In this document: positions 6,328-7,002 of the stretch, in pieces
How positions within the stretch are numbered: position 1 is the first letter of the stretch
Layout of the letters: each line of letters opens with the position of its first letter
Assembly: GCA_014382685.1 (NCBI GenBank)
Contig: JACNJG010000075.1
Span: 2,026-9,027 of the forward strand
Direction of reading: 5' to 3'
Length of the DNA stretch: 7,002 nucleotides
Source: Candidatus Cloacimonadota bacterium
GTDB taxonomy: Bacteria > Cloacimonadota > Cloacimonadia > JGIOTU-2
Position numbers and translations under genes: made by a program
The notes under the pieces: model-generated
Database searches by the model: none
The model's input: the letters and a program-made list of their open reading frames with translations, nothing else
Told to the model about the DNA's origin: nothing

Positions 6328-6903
6328 TTAATCAAAGAGGAGCTCTGCAAACTCATTTTCCTTGATATATTTTTCATAATTTCTTATTTGCTGTCTATAT
6401 AATTCAGCACTCTCAAAGTATATTTTCAGCAATTCATCATTAAATAATATTCCATTTCTTCTACCTATCCATTCCAGGTAATTTGAATATTTCCAATCAG
6501 AAAGATCATTAACTAATCCTGCCTTCTTGGGATTATAATGAATATACTGGCAAAGAGAAACAATATATTCGTCATTTTTTATTCTTTTATGTTGTAATTG
6601 TCCTTTGTATAAATGTCCTTGCCTTGCATATTTGTTATTATAATGCTGTACATAAGAATTATTTATGTCGTTGAAAATTTGATAAACAGGTTTATCATCA
6701 TCTTGCCTTAAAAGAAAATGAAAGTGATTTGGCATTAAACAATATGCAAAAACAGAAGCAGGATAAGTAATAATTTTGGGCTTTATTTTATCTAAAAAAT
6801 ATAAATAATCATCAGCACTTACAAAAAGTAATGTGTTTTCAACTGAGCGATTATAAATGTGGAAGTACTCTCCTTTTATAAATTCTTCTTTTTTACATCG
6901 CAT
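6328..6903 (-). CDS. REP-associated tyrosine transposase (RAYT, Y1/HUH family)
   Basis: This 191-residue protein has the Transposase_17/IS200-like single-strand fold. YFHIYNRSVEN at ~13-23 is the first strand typical of RAYT proteins. MPNHFHFLL (57-65) carries the HUH metal-binding pair His60/His62. The helix CQYIHYNPKKAGLV (118-131) holds the expected nucleophile Tyr120 in the YIHxNPxKAGLV signature, followed by WKYSNYLEW. The length fits the small RAYT class and no frameshift is visible, so it may be active. It cuts and rejoins single-stranded DNA at hairpin repeats; the flanking 85-bp repeats are the obvious substrate. The start ATG (903 end) has AGGA 7 nt upstream, just after the right-hand repeat. 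Codon use is more A/T-rich than in the neighbouring signalling and redox genes, consistent with acquisition. It lies in the same orientation as the split kinase. Confidence 0.9.
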   Translation of the reverse strand: MRCKKEEFIKGEYFHIYNRSVENTLLFVSADDYLYFLDKIKPKIITYPASVFAYCLMPNHFHFLLRQDDDKPVYQIFNDINNSYVQHYNNKYARQGHLYKGQLQHKRIKNDEYIVSLCQYIHYNPKKAGLVNDLSDWKYSNYLEWIGRRNGILFNDELLKIYFESAELYRQQIRNYEKYIKENEFAELLFD

Positions 6904-6917
6904 AAATTTATCCTATT

Positions 6918-7002
6918 TTCAGCAGACTGGAGTTCACCTCTTTTCGGGTGGACTTCAGAATGCATTGTTGATCTTTTCGTCTCAAGTCCAGTTTCGCTGC
7001 GC
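6918..7002. repeat. 85-bp direct repeat, copy 2, runs to window end
   Basis: It is identical to 6204-6288 and in the same orientation. The plus-strand hairpin arms fall at 6927-6938 and 6947-6958. It sits 14 bp upstream of the transposase start codon, so on the minus strand it forms the 5' flank of that gene. The true right boundary is unknown because the identity is still unbroken at the last base of the window. Confidence 0.85.

Larger units (their letters stand above)
6204..7002. mobile_element. REP-associated transposase element flanked by 85-bp direct repeats
   Basis: The unit consists of an 85-bp repeat (6204-6288), a short repeat-rich spacer, a Y1/HUH transposase gene and an identical 85-bp repeat (6918-7002). 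The repeat-to-repeat distance is 714 bp. Single-strand tyrosine transposases of the RAYT group act on hairpin-forming REP sequences that commonly flank their own gene, which is the arrangement here. Kinase-coding sequence stops exactly at the left edge (6203/6204), implying insertion into that gene. The right edge cannot be fixed because the second repeat runs off the window and may be longer than 85 bp. Kinase sequence just beyond 7002 would confirm a simple insertion. Confidence 0.7.

Noticed and set aside
6204..7002. CRISPR array
   Set aside because: There are only two repeats, 85 bp long and 714 bp apart, with a transposase gene between them; no short regular spacers or cas genes.

Overview
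The window is AT-rich bacterial DNA, and every supportable gene lies on the minus strand, so transcription runs from high to low coordinates. The mix of families points to a Gram-negative of the Bacteroidota/FCB supergroup: an Omp28-like lipoprotein, a DUF6029-type outer-membrane barrel, a TlpA protein with a TonB C-terminal domain, a DsbD and a REP-associated (Y1) transposase. A Cloacimonadota- or Ignavibacteria-like lineage would fit. This is an inference from gene families, not a phylogenetic result.

Positions 1-4478 hold a tight four-gene operon, read in the order dsbD (4478-2823), Omp28-like thioredoxin lipoprotein (2802-1720), TlpA-type thioredoxin fused to a TonB C-terminal domain (1720-914), and a DUF6029-type beta-barrel (905 to beyond position 1, truncated by the window edge). 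Gaps are 20 bp, a 1-bp overlap (TAATG) and 8 bp, and each gene has a Shine-Dalgarno sequence. The likely logic is an electron relay. DsbD carries reducing power across the inner membrane to two exported CXXC proteins, one apparently lipid-anchored and one carrying a TonB-like module. All three are encoded with an outer-membrane barrel that has no cysteine in its visible part. The DsbD gamma thioredoxin domain ends unusually early, just after the cis-proline strand.

Positions 4594-6271 are the remains of a two-component pair: an intact REC-PAS-HD-GYP response regulator (predicted cyclic-di-GMP phosphodiesterase) starting at a TTG codon inside the end of a histidine kinase. Only the last ~60 codons of that kinase remain in the window.

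Positions 6204-7002 explain the loss. A REP-associated tyrosine transposase gene (6903-6328) is flanked by two perfect 85-bp direct repeats (6204-6288 and 6918-7002) that contain hairpins. Kinase homology stops at the inner edge of the first repeat, so this looks like a transposase/REP insertion that split the kinase. The rest of the kinase may lie beyond position 7002. No tRNA, rRNA, CRISPR array or convincing terminator was seen. No gene-free stretch exceeds 300 bases.
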